From positions 1-38,609 of the forward strand of contig NZ_JALZ01000025.1 of assembly GCF_000521785.1 (NCBI RefSeq): 38,609 nt of DNA. Direction: 5' to 3'. This document shows, piece by piece, positions 8,828 through 16,455 of the stretch. Source of the DNA: Roseivivax halodurans JCM 10272 (GTDB lineage Bacteria > Pseudomonadota > Alphaproteobacteria > Rhodobacterales > Rhodobacteraceae). The first letter of the stretch is position 1. The number at the start of each line of letters is the position of its first letter. The translations under genes and the position numbers were made by a program. The notes under the pieces were generated by a model. It saw nothing but the letters and a program-made list of their open reading frames with translations. It was not told the DNA's origin and searched no databases.

Positions 8828-9720
8828 AACCTCCCATGGTCGACAACCGTACGGTTGGCTGCATGGCTACTTTCCCGGCGCGCTTTCCCATCCTCCGCGA
8901 GACGGTGGCCAGCATCGCACCCCAACTTGATGCTCTTTATCTCTATGTGAACGAAACGATCGAGGGCCTACCCGACTTATCCGATCTGGGAACGATTCAT
9001 GTGCTCGATGGTCGCGAGCATGCCGGAAATATCTCGGCTAATGGGAAGGCGTATTCGCTCCATTACCTCTCAAGGTGCCGCGTCTTCACGCTTGACGATG
9101 ATTTCGTCTATCCTCCAGATTACGTGGCGCACAATCTGTCTATCCTCGAGCTTTTTGGCGGCCGCTGCGTGGTCACCACGCATGGCGGAGTGCTTCCACC
9201 CCGAGTGGACTGGTACTACGAGCGTACGAAAGTTTTCCGCTCTCAGAGGGAGGTCAGACACCTGCAACTCTGCTCCCTGGCTGGAACCGGAACAGCTTGC
9301 TTCGACCAGAGAACCATAGATATAGATCTGGACGATGTTCTTGCCGAGGTCATGCTCGACCTGAAGGTGAGTTTGGCGGCCCGAAAGTCAGGGCTCCCGA
9401 TCTGGGTATTGCCACGTCCGAATGATTGGCTTCGTGCGATTCCGGTGGAAGGCCTTTGGGAACGCTTTAAGAGCGCAGGCCTTACGCCACATACCTACCT
9501 TGCGCGACCGATTGATTGGTCTTTCAAAAACTACAGCGAACTAGCACAGAACTCTCTCTCCGAAGCCGGTCTGAGAGCTGAGGATATAGGAATGGCACCG
9601 GAACTAGTAAACGCCCTGAAAACCGGGGATATTCCGGAGAGCTGGCGAGAGGGAACGACGAGCACTCGAAAAAGGGAAGATTACATGTTGCTTCTTACAA
9701 ATCTCTTAAAAATAGGATAA
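8824..9720 (+). CDS. Putative GT-A glycosyltransferase
   Basis: A 298-residue protein starting at ATG 8824, overlapping the upstream stop (ATGA). The N-terminus GCMATFPARFPILRETVASI resembles GT-A glycosyltransferases, and TLDDDFVYPPDY (DDD near residues 91-93) is a good metal/nucleotide-sugar motif. HGGVLPPRVDWYY and LAGTGTACFD follow. I cannot assign donor or acceptor. It is not a canonical GT2 sequence, so the assignment rests on the DDD motif and on context between a glycosyltransferase and a sulfotransferase. Confidence 0.7.
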   Translation: MKPPMVDNRTVGCMATFPARFPILRETVASIAPQLDALYLYVNETIEGLPDLSDLGTIHVLDGREHAGNISANGKAYSLHYLSRCRVFTLDDDFVYPPDYVAHNLSILELFGGRCVVTTHGGVLPPRVDWYYERTKVFRSQREVRHLQLCSLAGTGTACFDQRTIDIDLDDVLAEVMLDLKVSLAARKSGLPIWVLPRPNDWLRAIPVEGLWERFKSAGLTPHTYLARPIDWSFKNYSELAQNSLSEAGLRAEDIGMAPELVNALKTGDIPESWREGTTSTRKREDYMLLLTNLLKIG

Positions 9721-9723
9721 GAA

Positions 9724-11235
9724 ATGGCATGCATACTAGTTTTGGGCACCGGCCGCAGCGGTACCTCTCTCCTTGTCCATGCGCTTGAACGCTTAGGCGT
9801 GCATGTAGACGCTGAAACAGTGCCTCCAAGCGACACCAATCCGCTCGGAACCGGAGAGGCTAAGGAAGTCCGCGACCAGCTACGACAATTACATACCGAC
9901 CTTGGAGGATTTCCGCTATTTCGTCCACCTGGATGGCAGGACAGCCCCAGGTCGAGAAAAGCGGTGCAGTGGATGGCTGCGTATTTAAAAAGTCAACAAG
10001 CCGCGGCCAAGAACAGAGATTTTGCCATAAAGTTCCCGCTCTCCTCTCTCTTCATCCCTCTATGGATTGAGGCCGCTGGAGAAGCGGGAGTTTCCATAAA
10101 ATGCGTGTGGGCTATACGCCGTGCTCCCCACATTATCAATTCCATGATATCAGCCTATGAGAAAAACCAAGAGCGCTATCAGCGCATTTGGGCCCAGCGA
10201 ACCTACTACATCCTGCGTGACGCTCCGGCAGAAACGCCACTGATTCATTTTGAAGATTGGGCTTCTAACCCAAATCGACAGGTTGCTCGCATTTCGGAGT
10301 TATTACATAATTCCTGCCAATTCACCCCGGAACTTAGAGGGGTATACATATCTTCACTCGATCACTCTAAGACGGAATCACCGATCGACCTACCCGAATC
10401 GATTCTTCTGATCGATGACTTTATTCAGGCAGGAAAACAGAATATTCTCGAAATTAAAACGTATGACGAGACGGAGTTCTACCGAAAGATGACCAAACTG
10501 GCGGATATTTTATTATCTCTCTCTGACTCTAGTGAAGTTGCATCTCAGGAAAACACTGAGACACGGATAGAACTACTGAAGCGGCTGGCGCATGAGAAAG
10601 GAGGCGAAGAAGAATTGATAACTGAGATCGGCATTCTCTCCGAAAGATTTCGGAGTACAGAATCTGAGAACGCACGCCTTTACAACCTGCTAAATAATCA
10701 GAAAACCGAAAGCAAAGAATCGATTCAGCCCCATACCGATGCAATAAATAGTAATACAGAAAGGGAGAGCACTCAAGCTGAGACAATCGAAGCACTTCGA
10801 GAAGAAATCGACAAGAATATTACCTACACAGCGGAATTAAAGAAGCGTGAGAAAGATGCAATTGAGAATTATTTAAAGTTGACAGTAGATTTTGACCGCA
10901 TGGAAGAAGAAATTGAGAGTCGAAGCCGGTATCGGCTGAGCAGAAGCGAAGCCAAAGTTGTTCAATTACAGAACACTTTGAAAAAGGTGCGTAGACAGCT
11001 AGCAGATGCCAAGGAAAAACTTGAAAAAGAGAAATCCAATAATTTTCGCAGAAAACTTTCAGAAGCTAAAACGAAACTGACGGCAGAGAAAAAAGAACTT
11101 GCTAAACAACTTGCGAGCACTGAAAGGGCACTAATTCGTGCACAGCACCAGCATAAGATGTTCTTGAACAGCACCTCTTGGCGTATCACAAGCCCGATGA
11201 GAAAGTTTAGCATGTTCCTTCGGGGGTTCCGTTAA
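9724..11235 (+). CDS. Sulfotransferase with long C-terminal coiled coil
   Basis: A 503-residue protein. Residues 1-270 are a sulfotransferase domain. P-loop GTGRSGTSLL (8-17) binds the 5'-phosphosulfate of PAPS, and a central stretch with WAIRRAPHIINSM serves as the 3'-phosphate loop. Residues ~285-480 are rich in E, K, R, Q and S with heptad-like spacing, a predicted coiled coil, followed by STSWRITSPMRKF. That C-terminal pattern also occurs at the ends of some large glycan-modifying proteins. The coding sequence is AT-rich like 409-3090. It is the last gene of the operon, four bases after the previous stop. Likely role: O-sulfation of the glycan, with the coiled coil holding it in a complex (inference). 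Confidence 0.8.
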   Translation: MACILVLGTGRSGTSLLVHALERLGVHVDAETVPPSDTNPLGTGEAKEVRDQLRQLHTDLGGFPLFRPPGWQDSPRSRKAVQWMAAYLKSQQAAAKNRDFAIKFPLSSLFIPLWIEAAGEAGVSIKCVWAIRRAPHIINSMISAYEKNQERYQRIWAQRTYYILRDAPAETPLIHFEDWASNPNRQVARISELLHNSCQFTPELRGVYISSLDHSKTESPIDLPESILLIDDFIQAGKQNILEIKTYDETEFYRKMTKLADILLSLSDSSEVASQENTETRIELLKRLAHEKGGEEELITEIGILSERFRSTESENARLYNLLNNQKTESKESIQPHTDAINSNTERESTQAETIEALREEIDKNITYTAELKKREKDAIENYLKLTVDFDRMEEEIESRSRYRLSRSEAKVVQLQNTLKKVRRQLADAKEKLEKEKSNNFRRKLSEAKTKLTAEKKELAKQLASTERALIRAQHQHKMFLNSTSWRITSPMRKFSMFLRGFR

Positions 11236-11277
11236 CTAGGCGTTCCGGCGCATGTTACGATGAGTAAGGGGATTGGC

Positions 11278-11330
11278 TTTGATGATGTGCCCCCCCCGAC
11301 GGCATCCATGTGCCCTATGTGGACAGCCTC
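11278..11330 (+). mobile_element. Decayed IS110-family left-end remnant
   Basis: The run TTTGATGATGTG, a C-run, GACGGCAT and CATGTGCC follow the same order as the IS110 left ends at 3285 and 38005, with several substitutions. No transposase follows. The rest of 11236-11522 shows no gene I can support. Confidence 0.5.
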
Positions 11331-11503
11331 CTCCTCGCAAGAATACTCCGACGATTTTGATCGGATCTCTTGCGTTCATGTGTCCGGCCTGTTGGTGCTC
11401 TCTCACATGAGCGCTGGCCAAGATATATCCCGCAACATGAATTCCAAACAAGGTGACGGCCACGTCGGGCCATTGGCACTTACGGGTGTCCCACGTCTTG
11501 GAT

Positions 11504-11690
11504 CTGACCTGCCACTGAACTTTTATCCAGCCGCGACCGGAGTCCAGTTTGTATTTACCTCGGTTGGCGCCGGTTGAGCAATCGCCCGACGCGCGGAGCT
11601 TTCATCTCGCACAGCGGGGCGGGCGGTTGCGGTGGTCAGTGTCCGCGCATAGTCAGCCGGTGTTTGGTAGTGACCTTCCCCCTGGATTAG
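11504..11690 (-). pseudogene. IS3-family OrfB C-terminal remnant with terminal repeat
   Basis: The minus strand encodes YQTPADYARTL followed by about 45 residues and a stop at 11523-11525, the tail of an IS3 OrfB of the Y-TPA-(E/D)(F/Y) type. Just beyond the stop, 11504-11515 (CTGACCTGCCAC) is matched in inverted form at 16235-16246, so these may be the two ends of one outer IS3-like element. The reading frame upstream of about 11690 no longer looks like a transposase. Confidence 0.55.
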
Positions 11691-11987
11691 GGCCGCGTTT
11701 ATCCAGAAATTTCCGGTCGATTGCAGCTGCTCCGAACGTTTGGGCACCCGGATCTGGAATCTCCGAGCTCGATCACGCTGGCGGGCCGGATACGCCGGCG
11801 TCGTCTAATTGCACAACCCGGTTTCAAGAGTTCTTGATCGATATCCGCCAGCGGATCGTTGTCGTCTTCGCGGTCGAGTCGATGCCCGTCGCAGGAGTGG
11901 CGCCCGATCGAACGGCGTCTCGATGTGATTCCCGCGTTCCTGATCTGGTAGAAGAGGCTGCAAAGCGAGTCGCGAGATCGCCGTGGC
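11691..11987. other. Gene-poor stretch, possible IS66 trace
   Basis: About 300 bases without a supportable gene. On the plus strand near 11895-11940 one frame reads ERRLDVIPA, resembling a segment of IS66 TnpC (ERLDVIPA). The match is short and followed by a stop, so this is at most a relic. Confidence 0.25.
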
Positions 11988-12015
11988 TGTATTGACCCAG
12001 CAGAACCTGCTCAGG

Positions 12016-12124
12016 TTATGCCGCTAATTCGAACGTCGCGGCGGGTGTCTTCATTCCGAGCGCCTGATGCGGCCGACGGGTGTTGTAAAATGCGATCCAG
12101 TCGCCGATGACGCGGCTCGCATGG
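12016..12124 (-). pseudogene. IS3 OrfB C-terminal fragment (split by IS256)
   Basis: Encodes SRVIGDWIAFYNTRRPHQAL and a short tail, stop at 12016-12018. This is the missing end of the OrfB interrupted at 15119; joining the two through the duplicated CTCGCATGG restores one continuous reading frame ...ESLAHASRVIGDW.... Confidence 0.85.
12116..12124. repeat. 9-bp target duplication of the IS256 element (second copy 15119-15127)
   Basis: CTCGCATGG occurs directly next to both ends of the IS256 element, at 12116-12124 and 15119-15127, within the host IS3 OrfB gene. IS256 elements make 8-9 bp duplications, so this is the direct mark of the insertion. Confidence 0.85.
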
Positions 12125-12218
12125 GACATGTCCCGGGGCGTGGTGTAGCTGAGGCGGTCATCGGGTTTCTCGGTAGGGTCGGGTTGCGAAAGCCAACCTG
12201 AACCGAGGGACGACCCCG

Positions 12219-13243
12219 ATGACCAACCCCATGATGGACCTGAGTGAGCTCGTGGAGAAGAGCGGCGATGCGGATCTTCTTCGGGAGATGATCGGCTTTG
12301 CGGCCGAACGCCTGATGGAGCTCGAGGTGGGCGGCCAGACCGGCGCCGCTTATGGCGAGAAGAGCCCTGAGCGCCGGGCGCGACGCAACGGTTACCGCGA
12401 CCGCGACTGGCAGACCCGGCCGGGAACGTGGAGCTTCGCATTCCGAAGCTGCGGACGGGCAGCTACTTCCCATCCTTCCTCGAGCCGCGACGGGCCGTGG
12501 AGAAGGCGCTGACGGCGGTCATCCAGGAAGCCTATGTCCACGGCGTCTCGGCGCGCGCGATGGACGATCTCGTGCAGGCCATGGGCGGGACCGGCATCTC
12601 CAAGAGCCAGGTCAGCCGGTTGTGCGAGGAGATCGACGAACGGGTAGACGCCTTCCTGAGCCGGCCCATCGAGGGCGAGTGGCCCTTCGGCGGGGAAAGG
12701 CTCCCCCGGAGCCTTTCCTGTTCCGCCTCAGCTCATGGATCGACGCCACCTACCTGAAGGTCCGTCAGGGCCGTTGCATCGTGTCCGTCGCCGTCACCAT
12801 CGCGGTCGGCGTGAACACCGACGGCCGCCGCGAGGTGCTCGGTATGGCCATCGGCCCCTCCGAGGCGGAACCGTTCTGGACCGAGTTCCTACGCGGCTTG
12901 GTGCGACGCGGCTTGACCGGCGTGAAGCTGGTGATCAGCGACGCGCACGAGGGCATCAAGGCTGCCACCGCCCGCGTGTTGTCCACGACCTGGCAGCGAT
13001 GCCGCGTGCATTTTCAAAGGAATGCCCTGGCTCATGCCGGCAAGAGCAGCCGTAGGGTCGTGTCTGCCTTCATTGCCACCGCCTTCGCCCAGCCCGACCA
13101 CGGGGCGGCCCGGACGCAGGGGCGGCTCGTAGCCGACCAGATGCGGGGCAAGCTCCCGAAGCTCCCTCATGGACTGGGCCGAGGAGGATGTCCTCGCCTA
13201 CATGACCTTTCCCAAGCAGCACCGGGCGAAGTTGCACTCGACG
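12219..13243 (+). pseudogene. IS256 (Mutator-type) transposase, N-terminal and central part
   Basis: Begins with ATG at 12219 and reads ...[18 protein letters not shown].... A one-base loss near 12430 shifts to the frame with [20 protein letters not shown] and [15 protein letters not shown]. After IEGEWPF a ~45-base palindromic insertion (12690-12730) shifts to the frame with [12 protein letters not shown] (first catalytic D), VISDAHEGIKAA (second D) and WQRCRVHFQRN. Another shift near 13165 leads to DWAEEDVLAYMTFPKQHRAKLHST, where IS110 interrupts it. The protein cannot be made from this gene. Confidence 0.85.
12694..12718. repeat. Palindromic insertion in IS256 transposase (palindrome C)
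   Basis: GGAAAGGCTC (12694-12703), a 5-base loop, then GAGCCTTTCC (12709-12718) form a perfect 10-bp hairpin. Outer GGCGG/CCGCC arms extend it with a small bulge. Related IS256 transposases run directly from EG(D/E)WP(Y/F) to LWIDATY, so this is extra DNA of about 45 bases. Confidence 0.6.
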
Positions 13244-14838
13244 GATGGGATCGACAAGACTTTCTTGCTCGTTTCCGCTATTCTCGTTCCGTGCGGTCGA
13301 CCTCGTGGCGAAGCGTGGCGTGTCGGCTGGAAGCGCTACCGGGCAGCCCATGCAGTCCCTGCCGGTTTGAGGCGGCCGCACACTTTCCTTTGGACGGTGG
13401 ATGCGAGCGCCAGGCGGCGACGAAGTGTTCGTAGCTCTCCTGCGCCCGCTCCGCGATCTGCATCTCCTGGTGGCGCAATTCCTTCACGTTGTAGGCGTAG
13501 GTCGCGCCCCGCTTGTTGCCTTTCTTCTGCGGCTGCCCGGCAGCCAGTTCCATGGACCGGTGCTTGTGAGCGACGAGGCTGGGGCGGGCCCAGCGGTAGT
13601 CCTCACCCTTGGTCAGCATGTGCCAGCACAGGCCGGCCAGTTTGCGAGCCACCGCGACGGCAGCGATCTGATGGCCTCGTTTGGCGCGAATACGGATGAA
13701 GAAGGCGCGCAACGGTCCCGGCGCTTTCGCGGCCGCCCAGGCGGCCTCGACCAGCATGGCGCGGGCGTGGCTGCGTCCGGCCTTGCTGATCCGACCGTGG
13801 TGGGCGGCGCCGAGGCCGGACTGGCGGACCCGCGGGTTCAGGCCGAAGTAGCTCACCAGCTTCTGGGGAGAACTGAACCGCTCGACGTCGCCGATCGCCG
13901 CCATCAGGCCCGCCGCCACGGCAAGGTTGACGCCGGTGATGGTCAGCAGCCGCCGGATCGGCTCGTCCTCCAGCGCGTCCCGGGCGATGTCCCGATCGAG
14001 CATGGCGAGATCCTCTCCGAGCCGGTCCAACTCGCGGACATGGCGCGTGATGGCGGCCCGCTCGTCCTCCGGGATCGGCTGACGGGAAAGCCAGTCGCGG
14101 CCACGCCGGTTGAACAGGTCGGCATGCGGGCATTTCGGGATCAGGTGCGCGTGCAGGATGGCATGCACCTCGTTCTTGATCCGGGTCCGGTGGCGCACGA
14201 CCTGGTAGCGCCGCGCGACGAGCCGGCGCATCCGCTCGGTCGCAGCGTCCGGGGTCCAGATTTCCGGCAGGTAGCCGGCGGCGTGCAGGCTGGCCAGCGT
14301 GCCTGCGTCGACCTTGCCGGTCTTCACATGCGCATGGGCGATTGCCTTCACCTGGAGAGGATTGGCGATGACCACCCGCTTCACGTGAGGCGACAGCACG
14401 CGCGACACCGCCATGCAGTTGCCGGTCGCCTCTATCACCACTTCGTCCGTCTTCAGAAGTTGCCTGCCGAACCCCTCCAGGGCCGTGCGAGTCATCTCGA
14501 CCCGGCCCTCGTGTCGGGTCATGCCGTTCTCCCAGATCACCACCTCCCCAAAGGTCCGGTGGATGTCGATGCCGATCACGCGTCGCATGCGCGCCTCCCT
14601 TGCCAGTGACAACAAGCGGGAGCGGCGGGCGACACGACAACTACGGATTCGCGCTCTCGGCGCAACCGGGCGAGTCGCAGAGGCGGCCAGCTACTAACAC
14701 GAGCTCGTAGCTCATCGAATGCATCGGCCTGCCCGCACCTTCGTGCTCCCGGTGCCTCTGTCCCGGATGCTCGCAGCATATACCGGGTTCCGAAGAACCC
14801 AGCCGAACATCGACACCGAGATCCTCATACCGGTTACA
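13244..14838 (-). mobile_element. IS110-family element inserted in IS256
   Basis: It separates the codons for LHST (ending 13243) and NPIERLNG (from 14839), which are adjacent in IS256 transposases; removing 1595 bp restores the sequence. Size, a single transposase with untranslated ends, and no long terminal repeats fit the IS110 family. It lies in reverse orientation to its host. Confidence 0.85.
13278..14588 (-). CDS. IS110-family transposase (DEDD)
   Basis: A 436-residue transposase, apparently intact. It starts RRVIGIDIHRTFGEVVIWE, with the first acidic residue of the DEDD (RuvC-like) domain. VVIEATGNCMAV carries the E, and KTGKVDAGTLASL carries a further acidic residue. The C-terminal Transposase_20 region reads LLTITGVNLAVAAGLMAAIGD ... 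SYFGLNPRVRQSG. ATG at 14588 is preferred because GGGAGG lies six bases upstream. IS110 enzymes insert through a bridge-RNA-guided mechanism; the non-coding ends (13244-13277 and 14589-14838) would hold such an RNA. Confidence 0.9.
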   Translation of the reverse strand: MRRVIGIDIHRTFGEVVIWENGMTRHEGRVEMTRTALEGFGRQLLKTDEVVIEATGNCMAVSRVLSPHVKRVVIANPLQVKAIAHAHVKTGKVDAGTLASLHAAGYLPEIWTPDAATERMRRLVARRYQVVRHRTRIKNEVHAILHAHLIPKCPHADLFNRRGRDWLSRQPIPEDERAAITRHVRELDRLGEDLAMLDRDIARDALEDEPIRRLLTITGVNLAVAAGLMAAIGDVERFSSPQKLVSYFGLNPRVRQSGLGAAHHGRISKAGRSHARAMLVEAAWAAAKAPGPLRAFFIRIRAKRGHQIAAVAVARKLAGLCWHMLTKGEDYRWARPSLVAHKHRSMELAAGQPQKKGNKRGATYAYNVKELRHQEMQIAERAQESYEHFVAAWRSHPPSKGKCAAASNRQGLHGLPGSASSRHATLRHEVDRTERE

Positions 14839-15054
14839 AATCCCATCGAGCGCCTGAACGGCGAGACCAAACGGCGCACCAATGTCATTGGGATCTTCCC
14901 GAACGAGGCCGCCATCCGCCGCCTGGTCGGTGCGATCCTGATGGAGCAGACCGAGGAATGGGCGGTGCAGCGATCTCGCTACATGACACTGGAAACGCTC
15001 GCGCCGGTCTGCGGCGATCCCATCGTCAGCCTGCCTGCCGCGCAGACGGACTGA
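14839..15054 (+). pseudogene. IS256 transposase C-terminal fragment
   Basis: Continues NPIERLNGETKRRTNVIGIFP (with the third catalytic residue E) and AVQRSRYMTLETLAP to the stop at 15052-15054. It is the tail of the transposase begun at 12219 and separated from it by IS110. Confidence 0.88.
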
Positions 15055-15118
15055 TCAGCCCGGCCCGCCGAAACCAGTCAGGCCAGCCAGGAGCTACACC
15101 ACCTCACGGGACATGATC

Positions 15119-15880
15119 CTCGCATGGGCGAGGCTCTCGAAGCGTTGCCGATGCACACATTGCTCCTTCAGCGACCGGATCAGTCGTTCCATCATCCCGT
15201 TCTTTTGCGGGCAGTGTGGGGTGATGAATTCCTGGCGCAGACCGTAACTGCGGACCATCTTCGTGTAGTCCCGGCTGGTGAAGACCAGCCCGTTGTCGCT
15301 GCGAAGGAGGAACTGGTTCTCGACGCGGCCCAAGGTGCCGAACCGGGCGATGAGCGCCTGCTCGAGCGCGGCGACCGGGGTCGACGCTTTCCCACTCTTG
15401 GACAGGTGCCAGCCGAGCAGCTCGCGCGTATGGCAGTCCATGACCAGCGCCAACGTGGCCCACCGATCCTTGCCGGTCCAGACGCGGCAGAGATCGGTCG
15501 ACCATCGCTCGTTAGGGGCCTGGGCTACCGAGGGCATCGCCTCGATACGCGGGCGCGCGCCGACGGGGCGCTTGCGGACCTGCCAGCCCTTCAGTCGGAA
15601 TATCCGCTGCACGGTGTTCTTGTTGAACCCCAGCAGCCAGGCGACAGTTCGATAGCCGAAGGAGGGCTCAGCCTCGATCAGCGCCTTGATCGGCTCGGCG
15701 AAGGTGGGATCGATCTTCGGCGCCGCCTTGGTCGGCCGGTAGTAGACCGTCCGCCGCGGCACCCCGAACCACGCGCACAGCTTGGTCAGCGGAACGGCGA
15801 TCCCGTCGTCGCGCAGGCCCTCATGAAGCGTCCGGATCAATTGCCGTCCTCCCGCTCCATGAGGGCCTGGAGCTTTTTTC
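15119..15880 (-). pseudogene. IS3 OrfB, catalytic part (split by IS256)
   Basis: Reading on the minus strand from the A6G slippery site (15873-15879): LCAWFGVPRRTVYYRP, the DDE domain with RWSTDLCRVW (D), LLRSDNGLVF (D) and MMERLIRSLKE (E), ending in ESLAHA where IS256 enters. All three catalytic residues are present, but the gene lacks its last ~35 residues, which lie at 12016-12124. Confidence 0.85.
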
Positions 15881-16153
15881 GCGCCCGGAGCTCCAGCATG
15901 GCTTCGCCGTAGGCTTCCTGGAGGTCCTTCAGTGCTTCTCGTATTGCTGGCGCACATCGAGAGGGTTGGTCCGCAACGCGTTCTCCATGCCCTTCTTCGC
16001 GTCCTCGACCCAGCCTTCGATTTCCGAGGGGGCGAGATCATGGGCCCGGCTGGCCTCCGACACGCTCGTCTTGCCGCGAATGATCTCGGCCACCAGCGCA
16101 CTCTTGCGCTTCGCGGTCCATCGCTTGATCCCGTCTTCCATCGTCACACTCAT
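15837..16153 (-). pseudogene. IS3 OrfA with one-base deletion
   Basis: Starts MSVTMEDGIKRWTAKRKSAL and has a helix-turn-helix (TSVSEASRAHDLAPSEIEGW). A missing base at about 15931 ends the frame at 15929. In the next frame the expected OrfA tail (LKDLQEAYGEAMLELRARKK) continues to 15837, past the A6G motif used for the normal -1 shift into OrfB. OrfA and hence the fused OrfAB are broken. Confidence 0.75.
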
Positions 16154-16202
16154 CGCTACCTTCCTCGTTGTAGCATGAGCAGGTTTTCACTGGGTCAATA
16201 CA

Positions 16203-16246
16203 CGAACCCTAATCGGCCGTGGAGGAAAAATCCCGTGGCAGGTCAG
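16203..16246. mobile_element. Probable right end of an outer IS3-like element
   Basis: Read inward from 16246 this begins CTGACCTGCCAC, the same 12 bases as read inward from 11504, and the similarity continues loosely through a T-run and CC-rich part. It may be the other end of the IS3-like remnant at 11504-11690. Bases 16247-16455 up to the next gene show no gene. Confidence 0.45.
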
Positions 16247-16455
16247 AGGCAAGCTGCAGTTTACCTTCAAGGCGACGTAGGCTACACGAAATCCACTCTG
16301 CGTGGTGCATCCACCTTACCAACGAGATCCCTAAATTGGAATGTGCTTTCCCCCAACATTCGGTTGCCACAGACTTAAGCATAACCTCCGCTTAGCTCTG
16401 CCTAAGGTTCGGCGGAAGTTGCAATTACCAATCCAAACAACACGAAAGCCCCCCA

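Larger units (their letters stand above)
12125..15118 (+). mobile_element. IS256-family element, itself interrupted by IS110
   Basis: The ends are about 26-bp imperfect inverted repeats containing CATGTCCC and GTGGTGTAGCT (12125-12150 and 15093-15118). The 9-bp target duplication flanks them. Without the 1595-bp IS110 insertion the element is about 1.4 kb, normal for IS256. The transposase gene is broken by the insertion, by a one-base loss near 12430, by a palindromic insertion near 12690 and by a further shift near 13165. Confidence 0.88.
11988..16202 (-). mobile_element. IS3-family element interrupted by an IS256 element
   Basis: Ends are inverted repeats: TGTATTGACCCAG at 11988-12000 and its complement at 16190-16202, both continued by AACCTGCTCA, with the TG...CA termini of the IS3 family. 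Removing the inserted IS256 element (12125-15118) and one 9-bp target copy leaves about 1.2 kb, a normal IS3 length. Transposase genes run on the minus strand. I see no clear target duplication outside it. Confidence 0.85.

Noticed and set aside
11236-11463. 75-residue minus-strand frame after the sulfotransferase
   Set aside because: Runs through an IS110 remnant and has no recognisable sequence; no convincing start signal.
13401-14609. 402-residue plus-strand open frame
   Set aside because: It is antisense to the IS110 transposase at 13278-14588, which has clear motifs and a ribosome binding site.
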